Assembly (NCBI RefSeq): GCF_000499845.2
Contig: NC_023753.2
Span: forward strand, 24,476,942 to 24,540,941
Source of the DNA: Phaseolus vulgaris
Taxonomy: Eukaryota; Streptophyta; Magnoliopsida; Fabales; Fabaceae
Direction of reading: 5' to 3'
Length of the DNA: 64,000 nt
Shown in pieces: positions 33,562 to 44,088 of this stretch. The translations under genes were made by a program, and so were the position numbers. Every line of letters begins with the position of its first letter. Position 1 is the first letter of the stretch. A model generated the notes under the pieces. It was not told where the DNA came from, did no database searches, and saw only the letters and a list, made by a program, of their open reading frames with translations.

Positions 33562-35159
33562 TTGCGGCTTCCATTGGACCTGTCTTGTTATGTTGAGGTT
33601 ATTTATTTTAATTATGGTCTACATTCTTTCTTGCAAGGTTCTTAGTTCCAATTGTGAACTCTGATTACCATGATTTTTTGTTCTAGACTCTATCATTTTG
33701 TTTTTAAAAATAGTTCAGAGATTGGTTACTTATCCACACACTATTTATGGAAAAAAAATTGATACAGTTACAACCTATCTCAAAACTCACCATGAGAGAG
33801 GGAGTTGGAACTTGAGATTTTAGTGTAGTAATTGTAGAATCATTGATTGTCTATGATTCTAATTACAACTTTTGAACCGAGAGATCTTTAAGTGGTCAAA
33901 AATACTGAGCAGATATTAGTGGCTTGTAGCAGCTAACTCGGTAAAAAACTAGAGTGAGATAATGAGAAGCGACACTAACTATTTTAGATATTATAATAAT
34001 ACAACTTAAATCATATATAGTACATATATAAAAATCAACTTAGGAGAAATAAGAATATTGTAATGAAGTCAACAAATGATGGTGAAGTATTCCACTCCTA
34101 TCAATGCTCACCCTATTCAACACTTTGATCCCAATAACTTAATAAGCAATTTGGCAATGAGGTAGTGGTTCTTCAGAAAGATTTCCAAACTTAATGTTAG
34201 CAACACTGCTGGTGAATAATAACTTGGTCCACAGCGACCCTGGCCATAATTTCAGGACATTATTCGGCTACACTCTCGGAGATGGCAAGACCATATCAGT
34301 AGTAATAACTTGCCACATTCCAATTTTTTAATGCTTTTTGTGTAGGAAATAATTTTTTTTATTGTCATTATTATCCTTAATTAAAATATGTTCAATTACA
34401 CCCAGCCTGAATTTTTAAAATTTAGGTGCTGCGGCTGGGGATTTTGCACCCATGTACTACACTACCTACAAGAAATTGGACCATTAGTGTGGGATAAAAG
34501 TCCACACAAAACCAAAAAAAGTTTATATTAATTGCTTAATAGTGTTTCCAAAACATAGTGATCATAAACGCTAATACTCTAAATGTTAGACATTAGCTAC
34601 CGGATGTAATAGACTTGGTTAAATTAGCGTTAAGAAAAGTTTAGTTTAATACTAATTCAATCTAATGTCCACTTAATTCACTCTAAATATTTTAAATTTA
34701 AATATTTATTAAAATCTAGTTTCAGAGCTAACCATGATGACTATTATTTGACAAGTAAAGTAGAATAATAAAGTTTATATATGTATTAATTATTAGTGAG
34801 AATAACGTATTTTTTATAATCCTCATTTAGTTTTCTATATTATATAGTCTATTTCTGTGTTTTAAATACGAAAAAGTTTATTTTGACACCCAAACATTAA
34901 ACCACACACATATTTGACAAACAATTATAATAATATTAAATAAAAATGAAATAAAATAAATATAATTAAAATAAAAATTTATTATATGGGATCAACACTC
35001 TTTAAATATTAAAATGAATTAAAATGTAGGGTAAGTGAGTAAAGTGAGGCTAGAAGTTAAAGCAATGTGAGAATACCATTTTAGGAGTATGAAATGTAAA
35101 CAATAGTTGCAGAATTAAAAAGAAAAATAGACATGTGTTATAAATAAACAAAAAAAAAT
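33562..35159. other. Intergenic region between the DUF4079 gene and the duplicated SAMS leader
   Basis: Contains the 3' UTR of the upstream gene and AT-rich spacer. No coding domain, RNA gene or complete element was recognised. The section 34860-35110 has a MITE-like look (AT-rich, many short ORF-free repeats) but I found no convincing terminal inverted repeats. Confidence 0.4.
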
Positions 35160-35735
35160 TAGATTAGACACGAAATAAGAGAGATAGAGAGAAGATGAAG
35201 CGAGTCTTTCGTATACGTAATCTCCCCCTCACTGCCTCTTCTCCCAAAATATGTTCATATAACACAATCCATCTCAACTCTTCCTCCTCAATTTCGCATC
35301 TCATTTTCCTTCTCAATTCAAAACCAAAATAAACACGGTATGTATTTCTCTCCCTAATCTCAATTCAATGCATGCTTCTTGTCCTTATTCTTTCTCTTTT
35401 GCCATTTTATAAATTCGCATTTAGATCTCACATTTCATTTCGTTTCTGTCATAACTGAATATTCATATTCATTCTTGTTAATTATTTTATAATGCCAATA
35501 CGAAATGATTACAAATTACGACGCCTTTGATCCTCGTTGGGTCTGGCATTTGTGAATCCGCGATGTGATTCTCTTTTATGCTTGTGAATTGTGATTGTAG
35601 ATTATGTTAGAATATGAGATAATGCAGTTTCTGTTTAAGATGTTAAACGAATATAACATCATTTATTCCCTATTATACGAACAAGCCGAATTTGAGAAAC
35701 ATAAAATTTCCAGCCTTTTTTCAAACGCTGCATTT
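35160..35735 (+). repeat. Duplicated SAMS 5' leader and leader intron (orphan copy)
   Basis: Closely similar to 36512-37100, the leader exon and most of the leader intron of SAMS. Shared landmarks are gagtctttcgtatacgtaatct, atgttcatataacacaatcc, the exon end aaaataaacacg with donor gtatgtatttctctcc (donor at 35337), aattacgacg.ctttgatcctcgttgg, and tttctgttta.aatgtt.aacgaatataac. Homology fades near 35735, and no SAMS CDS follows. It could still act as an alternative upstream first exon or promoter, but this cannot be told from sequence. Confidence 0.87.
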
Positions 35736-36365
35736 AAGATAAATAATTTATGTTTTTTACGCAATTTACGTGAAAGCCAATGACAAGGTTTTGGGATTAA
35801 GATAAATAATATATGTTGACTTTTAAAAAATCATCCAATCACAAATAATTCATATTTAGCTATAAATTTTATATTAAAAAAATAGTATATCCTAAAAACA
35901 TTTGCATATTATTATCTAATTACATAAAGTAGTGTATGATGGATTGATTTTGGTTGGAATGACAGTATAAAAATTGTCCATTTTGTCAATATATACCTAA
36001 ATTGGAAGTGTATATTTGGATTTTCTTTGAGTTTATAAAAGTATTTTACTTTCAGTGTACCAAATTATTCCTTCTTTATTTTGTATACCAGAATTTGTTA
36101 TTGTACATTGAAATTTGTAAAAATAATTTTAAACTTCAATCTAAAGCTAGTCTATTTATTATTATTTTTACTTATAAATGTAGGTTATTTATATACTTTC
36201 TTAATTCTATATATCACGCAATGATAAATATTTAAAAGCACAGGAAGGAGTTCTTAATCATTATTTTAGTTATGCATGTTTTGGAAATAGTATTTGTTAA
36301 AAATTAAAAACATCTACAAAAAAATGTTTCCTTCAAAAAGCTAATCTAGACTCAAATTAACGTAG
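35736..36365. other. Spacer between duplicated leader and PTST3 fragment
   Basis: AT-rich DNA without recognised coding domain. In the tandem-duplication model, this is where the first SAMS CDS copy would have been and has been lost or replaced. Confidence 0.4.
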
Positions 36366-36510
36366 TTCTCTTTCCATTTTTTTTCTTTTTTAATTATGGG
36401 CTTTGTTTTGTTATTTTAATTTTTTTTAGTAGGAGGGTAGCAGTTGGAATAGGTTGTTGGGTGGTTAACTATTTGTTTCAGTCAGTTACCACTTTTACTC
36501 CTAAAGCATA
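36366..36510 (+). repeat. PTST3 intron-10 fragment upstream of SAMS
   Basis: Matches about 6070-6215 of the PTST3-like gene: ttctctttccattttttt, ttaattatgggcttt, gggtagcagttggaataggttgttgggtgg, ctatttgtttcagt.agttacc and actc.taaagcataa. The same interval is present again at ~38645-38805 after the SAMS CDS. It abuts the SAMS leader at attagattag. Confidence 0.87.
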
Positions 36511-36529
36511 ATTAGATTAGTCACAGATA

Positions 36530-37203
36530 TAGATAGGGAGAAGATGTTACAAGTCTTTCGTATACGTAATCTCTCTCTTTGCCTCTCCTCCCAATATATG
36601 TTCATATAACACAATCCATCTCAACTCTTCTGCTTCCTCTTCCTCTTTCTGCTCAATTTCACATCTATCTTCCTTCTCAATTCAACACCAAAATAAACAC
36701 GGTATGTATTTTTCTCCCTAATCTCAATTCAATGCATGCTCTTTATCCTTATTCTATCTCTTTTGCCATTTTATAAATTCACATTTAGATTTCACATTTC
36801 ATTTCGTTCCTGTCATAACTGAATATTCATATATCCACTATTGTTAATTATTTTATAATGCCAATGCGAAATGATTGCAAATTACGACGTCTTTGATCCT
36901 CGTTGGATCTGGCATTCGCGAATCCGCGACGTGATTCTCTGTTATGCTTGTGAATTGCGATTATAGGTCGCGTTAAAATATGAGACAATGCCGTTTCTGT
37001 TTAAAATGTTTAACGAATATAACATAATTTATTCTCTATTTATACGAACATGCTGAATTTGAGAAAAATAATAAACTCCAGTGTTTTCGTTGAAACGTAT
37101 GCTCTAGAAGTTGCCTTTACAATTTGAAGTTAATTTGTTTGATCTAAGTCAATTAACATGAACGTAATGCACCACACTGTTTTATTTGAATTGAACAACA
37201 GAA
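36530..37203 (+). promoter_or_regulatory. SAMS 5' UTR with leader intron
   Basis: A leader exon ends at 36701 (aaaataaacacg) with donor GTATGTATTT. The intron runs 36702-37201 and ends in aacaacag, two bases before the ATG (37204). A leader intron just upstream of an intronless CDS is the usual arrangement of plant SAM synthetase genes and often supports high expression. The exact transcription start is unknown; 36530 is approximate. The core promoter would fall in or next to the PTST3-derived fragment. Confidence 0.75.
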
Positions 37204-38376
37204 ATGGAAACCTTCCTCTTCACCTCAGAATCTGTAAACGAGGGACACCCCGACAAGATCTGTGACCAGGTTTCTGATGCCATCCTCGATGCTTGTCTGG
37301 AGCAAGACCCAGAGAGCAAGGTTGCCTGCGAAACCTGCACAAAAACCAACATGGTGATGGTGTTTGGTGAGATCACAACCAAGGCCAAGGTGAACTACGA
37401 GAAAATAGTTCGCGACACTTGCCGAGGCATTGGGTTCGTGTCTGCTGATGTTGGTCTGGATGCTGATAAGTGCAACGTTCTTGTCAACATTGAGCAACAG
37501 AGCCCTGACATTGCCCAGGGAGTTCACGGTCACTTGTCCAAAAAGCCGGAGGAAATTGGAGCGGGTGACCAAGGGCACATGTTTGGGTATGCCACAGACG
37601 AAACAGCTGAACTAATGCCACTCACTCATGTGCTTGCTACCAAACTTGGTGCCAAGCTGACGGAAGTGAGAAAGAACAAGACATGCGCGTGGCTTAGGCC
37701 TGATGGTAAAACCCAAGTGACTGTTGAGTACAGGAATGATGGTGGGGCCATGGTCCCTATCCGTGTGCACACAGTCCTCATCTCGACCCAACATGATGAA
37801 ACCGTCACAAATGAACAAATTGCAAAGGATTTGAAAGAGCATGTGATAAAGCCTGTGATCCCAGCTGAATACCTGGATGACAAGACCATCTTCCACCTCA
37901 ACCCTTCAGGTAGGTTTGTGATTGGAGGACCCCATGGAGACGCAGGACTCACTGGGAGGAAGATCATCATTGATACCTATGGTGGGTGGGGTGCTCATGG
38001 TGGAGGTGCGTTCTCAGGCAAGGATCCAACCAAGGTTGATAGGAGCGGTGCATACATTATGAGGCAAGCCGCAAAGAGTGTGGTAGCTTCTGGTCTTGCA
38101 CGTCGCTGCATTGTGCAGGTTTCCTACGCAATCGGAGTGCCTGAGCCATCATCTGTGTTTGTGGATACCTATAAAACAGGGAAGATTTCTGACAGTGATA
38201 TTCTGGCTCTGATTAAGGAGAATTTTGACTTTAGGCCTGGAATGATTTCCATCAATCTTGACCTCATGAGGGGAGGCAACTTCAGGTACCAGAAGACTGC
38301 TGCTTATGGCCATTTTGGACGAGATGATCCTGATTTCACATGGGAGACCGTCAAGATGCTCAAGCCCACTGCCTAA
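37204..38376 (+). CDS. SAMS: S-adenosylmethionine synthetase (methionine adenosyltransferase)
   Basis: An uninterrupted 390-residue frame, full length for plant cytosolic SAM synthetase. The enzyme joins ATP and L-methionine to form S-adenosylmethionine, phosphate and diphosphate, supplying methyl groups and the precursor of ethylene, polyamines and nicotianamine. It works as a dimer or tetramer. Visible motifs: GHPDK (residues 14-18, ATP/methionine binding), GAGDQG (119-124, the family signature hexapeptide), and the glycine-rich GGGAFSGKD (266-274, phosphate binding). Conserved basic and acidic residues around KVDRSGAY and [12 protein letters not shown] are present. The ATG follows the leader intron by two bases. 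Codon use is richer in G+C than the surroundings, as expected for a highly expressed gene. No frame damage was found. Oddly, within about ten bases of the TAA the sequence becomes PTST3-derived, so the usual 3' UTR is missing. Confidence 0.97.
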   Translation: METFLFTSESVNEGHPDKICDQVSDAILDACLEQDPESKVACETCTKTNMVMVFGEITTKAKVNYEKIVRDTCRGIGFVSADVGLDADKCNVLVNIEQQSPDIAQGVHGHLSKKPEEIGAGDQGHMFGYATDETAELMPLTHVLATKLGAKLTEVRKNKTCAWLRPDGKTQVTVEYRNDGGAMVPIRVHTVLISTQHDETVTNEQIAKDLKEHVIKPVIPAEYLDDKTIFHLNPSGRFVIGGPHGDAGLTGRKIIIDTYGGWGAHGGGAFSGKDPTKVDRSGAYIMRQAAKSVVASGLARRCIVQVSYAIGVPEPSSVFVDTYKTGKISDSDILALIKENFDFRPGMISINLDLMRGGNFRYQKTAAYGHFGRDDPDFTWETVKMLKPTA

Positions 38377-38382
38377 ATGATT

Positions 38383-39055
38383 AAGGCTAAAATTGGAAGC
38401 ATCAATTCAATGATTTGTTACTGGATTCAGCCAATGTTATCCATAGGATACAGAATGAAAAACCCGTTGCATATCGTGATAAAAATTATATTAGAAAACT
38501 TAACTTGTCTTAATAATAATACTGATCAATGTAATAATATCCAGGAGTTCCAGATTTTGGTCAACAATACTTTGGCTTTATCCTGGTGCATATGAGGTGT
38601 GCATCTTCAACGATACTAATTCGAATCAGTAATAATTAGAGTCAGCATCTTTTTGGTTCTCTCCCCATTTTTTTCCTTTTTAATTATGAACTTTATTTTG
38701 TTATTATGTCTTTTTGTTTGGTAGGGTAGCAGTACGTATAGGTTGTTGGGTGGTTTGTTACCTATTTGTTTTAGTTAGTTACTTTTTTACTCGTAAAGCA
38801 TAAATACTTCTAGATGATTTAATAACTGTATTTATTTCTTGTAGATAAAATTTGTTGTTGATTGTAAATGATAGATCTTCAAAGAGAGTCGGTAATAAGG
38901 GGTCACATGTAACAACATACTAAGAGTAGATAGATGATGCATTACGACTCAGGTCAATTGTTAGATGTATATAATATGGTAAGCCGATGGTTTTCATCTT
39001 TTTGTTCTTAATCAACAATTTAAAAATGTTGCGAGATACACCGGAAATTACAGAG
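38383..39055 (+). pseudogene. PTST3 3'-end fragment downstream of SAMS
   Basis: Matches 5787-6480 of the PTST3-like gene from ttaaggctaaaattggaagcatc through intron 9, exon 10 (38545-38595, still reading [16 protein letters not shown]), intron 10, exon 11 (38845-38937) and the start of the 3' region (tgttgcgagatacac.ggaaattacagagtc). Exon 11 is damaged: after IKFVVDCK there is a stop and the tail is shifted. The fragment lacks exons 1-9, so it cannot encode a PTST protein. It now takes the place of the SAMS 3' UTR and may supply its polyadenylation signals (inference). Confidence 0.93.
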
Positions 39056-39169
39056 TCAAAGTGATGGACATTGAGAGATAGAATAACCACCGAACTATCT
39101 CAATCCTATGTAACAATGATTAGGAGCATGAGAAAGGAACCAGGACCCACATGAGTGGTCCTAAGCGCA
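39056..39169. other. Short spacer
   Basis: Between the end of PTST3 homology and the likely start of LTR X. Could be the end of an X-type internal region. No feature recognised. Confidence 0.3.
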
Positions 39170-39766
39170 TGTTGTTTTCATTACTTTTAATTTCATTAGT
39201 ATAATTTAGTATAATTTGGGTTTGTCCAAGCCCATTTTTTTTCCATGTGCCACTAGGTTATCACTATTTTACCCTAACTTCTAGAAACCCTTCATATGGT
39301 GCAACTTTGACACTAGGAATTAGACATACCCGTCCCCTTCCCATCCCCCTCTATCTCTTGTTTTTCAAGAGAGTGTCTCCTATAAATAAAGTGTATTGTC
39401 TATTGTATTTACACATTTAATTTGAATAGTAAGAAAACTCTACTTGAGTGTTTAGTGAGTATTTTTTCCAAAAGTTTGGGTCTTATCCTATGAGAGCATG
39501 CTCCAAGTGACGACTCTTCACCACTCATCTTAGAATTCCCCATCATTCCAAGTGGTGTGACCAACCATCCAATTCCATCATCTTCTCTTATCTTTCCCTT
39601 TTCATTACTCCATTACGCCCCTTTTTCCCTTTCATTTGTGTCTTTCATATCTCTTCGATTTCGGTTTTCATAATTGCTTATCCATTGATTCCTTTTGTTC
39701 TTTTCATTCAGCTATCATCATAATCACTTAATATTGTGTTTTTCTCTTTGCTCTTTAGAAGAGAAT
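39170..39766 (+). repeat. LTR X, left part (split by the Athila-like element)
   Basis: Likely starts TGTTGTTTTCATT. Contains a TATA-like tataaataaag (39380) and U5-like blocks ccaagtg.cgactcttcaccactcatctt and ccatc.ttccaagtgg.gtga that recur at 46480-46530. It runs to ctctttagaagagaat, then the Athila-like LTR begins. The continuation is at 51401-51545, after which a tRNA-Met-type primer-binding site follows, so this was the 5' LTR of element X. Confidence 0.7.
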
Positions 39767-41058
39767 TGATGAACATAGTTTTATTCACACTTATTAACTT
39801 TAATAATAAATTATTGGAATGTAATAATAAATAAATTCATTGTTTTAATTAACATTCTTGCAATTGGATTTATTTGGGCCTAAATTATTATTTCTGTTAA
39901 TTTTGGATTTTTAACCCAAGTTGCGTTAAAGCAGGAAACAAAATCTGAAATAAAGAATTAGAGAACTAGATCTGCAAATATCTCAGAAAAGGAAATGAAT
40001 GCAAATTTCTGCAATATCTTTCACAACAAAGTGGAAATCAGTTACCATCAATGCACAAATCTAAACAAAATTGGAAACCATATATTTGGAAGAGAAGCAA
40101 GAAGAAAATCCGAGACTATTTGGGAATGAAGATATAAGTTTAAAAATTTGAAACAGGAAATGAAACATCTGATAATTGTAAAACAATATCATAAGCCAAA
40201 TTTTTAATCTGATTTTCTGTAAGGAAAAAAAGATTATAAAAGAGACTTCAGAGGAAGGAAGAAGTAGTTTTTGGGATCACATTTCATTGGAGTAAACACA
40301 TTCTAGACCTAGTTTTCTTTTATTCTTTGTAATTCTTTTGTTTTACCTCCCCATGGAAGACTAAAGCTTTTTGGTTGATTCCTTTGTAATTTCTCATTGA
40401 ATTTTGAGATTTTGGTCAATAAAAGTTTCAATTTTTAATTCTCTATAGCAGTTTTTTTAATATTCTAATCTCTTGGAAAACTGGTGTTTTTGTGAGAGGT
40501 TGTACTTGAACGCATGATTGAGAGTCTTCCTTATCTTAAACTTTTGGTTTCTCAGTTAGTTTACACTGTTCTAATTAATTTATTGGGTGCATAATTCAAG
40601 GGAGAGGAGATAAGCATTCTCATGGAGCATACACATTGAACAAAGTGGGTATTGATTAAACCAATAGACGCATGATTTACTAGTGAGGTTCAGTTGAATT
40701 AGATTGACACATGTTCAATCTGGTTTAGCTCTCTTGGAGGATTGAGAAATGATTAGTCTTTAGAAAACCTATGAAGAATTCAATGGTGGAAGAACTTGGG
40801 GATCAACTGCTTTTTATTTGTTTTAATCTTTTTTATATTTTCTGCACAACTATCTCAACCCCCTTTTATCTTTATTATTATCATTGCTAACTTTTATTGC
40901 TTGTAGATAGATTCTAAACATTGATTTACTAATTTCATTATTGGATTCGTTGCAAGACGACTTGGGGTCATCTGACCACAATTATACTATCATCTCTCTA
41001 GATTTAGAGATATGTACGTTGGAATCATTTTAATTTGACAACAAAACGACAATTATCA
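39767..41058 (+). repeat. 5' LTR of the Athila-like element
   Basis: 1,292 bp, starting TGATGAACATAG and ending GACAATTATCA. It is highly similar to 50110-51400, with many point differences, so the insertion is old. Confidence 0.9.
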
Positions 41059-41422
41059 AATTTGGTGCCTTTGTTGGGAAATCCAATTTGAATTTGTTGA
41101 TCAATTTTTTTATCTGCATTTTTTATATTATTTGCGTATTTCATTTTTTGCATATTTAACTTTGTTTTGTTCTTATTAGTGTTTATTTTAATCTTATTTC
41201 AATTTTCTTTTATTTTATTTCCTTATATCTTTTATTTTAATATGCCTTTATTTTATATATTTTTTTTTAAACTTTTTTTTTCTACCATTTTTTTTATTTA
41301 TGTTTTCGGTTTTATTTTTATTGTTACTACTTTTATTTTCTATATTTTATTTATTTCTTTATTTACTTTTGCATAATTTTTTCTCTAAGTATATTTTTAA
41401 GCATTAAATGTAACATTTGCAT

Positions 41423-41425
<3 letters not shown>

Positions 41426-41461
<36 letters not shown>
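41426..41461 (+). repeat. (TA)n microsatellite
   Basis: About 36 bp of uninterrupted AT dinucleotides in the leader between the 5' LTR and gag of the Athila-like element. Confidence 0.95.
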
Positions 41462-41463
<2 letters not shown>

Positions 41464-41655
41464 ATTTGGCATTTAGGGTAGACGGTTTAGCTGTTACTAT
41501 TTGATTTTTTTTTAATTTTATTTAAATGGAAAGCAATTCAGGAAACACTCTGACTAGGAAAGACTTGGTTTCTAAGTTTGTCCACTTGTGACTCACCTCT
41601 CTTTCCTGGGAGTTGACTTGGTTTTATTCTTAATTAAAAAAAATTAGGGATTTCA

Positions 41656-42450
41656 TTGGTGCAAGGCGAGGTCAAATTCATCACATTCGTACTTTTGTTG
41701 AAATACATGTCTAGTGATATAGAGTCTTCTAGTTCATCATCAACTGTAAATCCTAACTCCGAAACTATGGACGAACGAACCTTCAAAGAACTTGTTGTTC
41801 CAGATGTTTCCATCCAAATTATATGTATCCAATACCCAAATGTGGATGTGCAATGTGAGCTTAAATCTGGTTTGATACACTTGCTGCCTAAATTTCATGG
41901 CCTTGTAGGTGAGGACCCACATAAGCATCTTAAGGAGTTCCATACAGTGTGCACCACCATGAGGCCAGTTGGGATCTCAGAGGAGCACATCAAGCTTAAA
42001 GCGTTTCCTTTTTCAGTCCAAGATGCAACTAAAGATTGGCTATACTATTTGTCAACAAGGTCAATGACTAGTTGGGAAGGGTTGGATAGAGTGTTCCTTG
42101 AAAAATTCTTCCCGACATATAGAGTCACATCAATAAGAAAGGAAATATGTGAGATCAGGCAATAAGACAGAGAAAGTCTCTATGAATACTGGGAAAGATT
42201 CAAGAGATTATGTACAAGTTGTCCATACCATTAGATTAACAAACAACTTCTAATACAATACTTTTACAAAGGTCTGATGGTTGTTGATAGGCAGATGATA
42301 GATGCTGCCAGTGGAGGAGCCTTGGTTGATAAGACACTAGTTGTTGTAAGGCAATTGATTGAAATCATGGCTTTTAACAATCAACAATTCCACACACATA
42401 ACAACTTTGTTGTACTTGAGTTCATGATATGAAAACCAATTATGTAGCAG
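41656..42450 (+). pseudogene. Athila-like gag
   Basis: An open frame to 42165, then stops. Readable blocks are LIHLLPKFHGLVGEDPHKHL, KEFHTVCTTMRPVGI, LKAFPFSVQDATKDWLYYL, SWEGLDRVFLEKFFP and IRKEICEIRQ. These are the characteristic retrotrans_gag core of Athila elements. After the first stop the next block SLYEYWERFKRLCTSCPYH and YFYKGL still follow in register. The interruption around 42165-42240 (TAA, then TAG) shows it is non-functional. Confidence 0.87.
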
Positions 42451-42840
42451 TTAACCTTATATCAATGATGAAGCAGTTAACTATGCCTCAGACAGTTGCA
42501 AAGGTATGTGGAATTTGTACCGCTAACCATGCCACTGATCTTGCCCCACACTTCAAGAAGTTGAATGAGGAAACAATGTTGAATGTCGTCAAGCTTATGC
42601 TACAAACATCTTTAATAGTGGTAGACAATCTACTGATTTCCCCTTCATTAATAGACTGTCTAACTGATGAAGACTTGAGAGATAAAGCATTCCCTGAACT
42701 AGCCCAACCTTCTCGAAGGATGATCTAAAGCATGACATAGGATCCATAGCTAGGTCAGGACCATCCACTAGCCTGTGCCTCAAAGCCCTTCAATCCTCAA
42801 AGGATCACTAGGAGCAGAGCCCATGGGATGGGAGCTGAGC
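42451..42840 (+). pseudogene. Retrotransposon coding remnant next to the nested LTR block
   Basis: A short frame (42429-42728) with CGICTANHATDLAP, the gag zinc-finger-like region of Athila elements, then sequence I cannot place. Near 42690-42830 a second frame has SIARSGPSTSL and HITRSRA-like fragments resembling the C-terminal end of a gypsy polyprotein. This could be the pol tail of element X next to its LTR. Low certainty. Confidence 0.4.
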
Positions 42841-43027
42841 ACCAACTAGTTTCTTTTTTTTTTAAATTTCAGTAGATTAGATTTCATATAGCATAAATAG
42901 GTGTGTACTTAGTAAATAGGGTTGTGTCAAGCCCAACTTTCATTACATGTGCACCTAGGTTTAGGGTTTCTTTGACTACCTTCTAGAAGGTTTCTCATAA
43001 ATGAAACCCCTACCCCTCTCACTCTTT
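42841..43027 (+). repeat. LTR X-like fragment, left of the Y block
   Basis: aaatttcagtagattagatttc, caagcccaactttcattacatgtgc.cctaggtt and cttctagaaggtttctcataaatgaaaccc resemble 39180-39390. It is interrupted by the Y-type sequence that begins at 43028. Its likely continuation is near 46180-46893. Confidence 0.5.
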
Positions 43028-43461
43028 GATGGAGATCAAGATCAAGAAGAGGTTGAGGCCGAAGATCAAGATCAAGAGGAGGTAGAGGCCGAAGTTGAAG
43101 AGGCTCAAGAAGACATTAGCTTACCTCAAAGGCTTACAAGAAGCAAGTTTAAAGAATTAGGAAGTAGTGGTAGAATGTTTTCTCTTTTTATAGTGTCTTT
43201 TGTATAAAAAGTAGAATGTTTAAATATATAGTTTTTAGGAAGGTGCTTAGAGGGGAACATTAAATACCTCTTTTGTAAAGCATCTTTAGGCTTTAGTTTA
43301 GAATTTTCTAGAAGGTGACTCTTCATGTTTCACTATAGGCGTTAGAAGTGAGTAACATGAAAGGGGACTTTTGGTTAGCTTGTGGTGCAAGCTTTGTAAG
43401 CCTCATGACCGGCCCTTGCTCCTATAAAAGGAGGGCTTAGGTCCTTCAAATAATAGAATTG
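43028..43461 (+). repeat. Direct repeat Y, left copy (pol tail plus LTR start)
   Basis: 434 bp that recur at 45263-45696 at about 98% identity (some eight differences counted by eye). The first ~110 bp encode an acidic tail with an internal 8-codon repeat (EDQDQEEVEA type) ending in LTRSKFKELG, like the C-terminus of a gypsy polyprotein. The rest is the beginning of an LTR with a TATA box cctataaaag at 43421-43430. Confidence 0.88.
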
Positions 43462-44088
43462 GAAATTTGATATAGAGAAACTCTACTCATTTGGAGAGAG
43501 ATTTGTGTGAGATTTGAATCTCCTTGCTTGGTCTCATCTTGTGAGCTATTGGAGAGCTTCAAGTGGCGGCTTCCTTCACTTATCTTGGAACAATACCTCC
43601 AAGTGGTGTGATGCAGTTCCAATTCCCCATTCCAGCCGAGCTTCATTCCATAAGTTTTCATTCCTTTCATCTCCAATTTCAATTTCAATCGGTAGTTTAG
43701 TTTTCCTTTAGTGTTCTTCATCTTTCCACCGATTGATTTTGTGTTCTTGTGCTTGTTCTTCAATTTCTACCGTTTATTCTTGTTCTAGGTGTTGTTTTAA
43801 GTTTCTATTCGGTGCATCTTGTTCCTTTGATGATTTCAATCAGTAGATTCATTTCTTGATTCAATTCTGTCCAGTTTTTCAGTTTACACATTTCAATTGT
43901 GCTTCTATTTGTGTTCTTGTTTTATTCTTGCTTTCCTTTCAATTCCGCCAAGTGTTTGTGATAAGGACATGGCACTCATGATGTATATGAGTTTGGCTCT
44001 TCATTTGGATGGCATTGTCCTCCATTGATTTGTCCTTAAGCCTCCTTAAAGTGTTGTTTCTTGTTAAGTGTCTATCCAACTCATATCA
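43462..44088 (+). repeat. LTR Y, left copy, remainder
   Basis: Continues the LTR downstream of its TATA box, with cttcaagtggcggctt…acttatcttgga blocks that are related to LTR X (46485-46530) and to the right Y copy (45790-45850). It ends in ccaactcatatca, followed by a primer-binding-like TGTGGTATCTAGAG at 44089-44102. Confidence 0.65.

Noticed and set aside
34860..35110. Possible MITE upstream of the SAMS leader copy
   Set aside because: No convincing terminal inverted repeat or target duplication could be found by eye.
37225..37970. Open frames of 94-117 codons on the minus strand within SAMS
   Set aside because: They are shadows of the highly biased SAMS coding sequence on the other strand; no domain and no promoter evidence.
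38377..38595. 72-codon frame after the SAMS stop as a downstream gene
   Set aside because: It lies across PTST3 intron-9 and exon-10 homology in a frame other than the PTST3 one.
41167..41376. Hydrophobic 69-codon frame
   Set aside because: T-rich leader of the Athila-like element; composition only.
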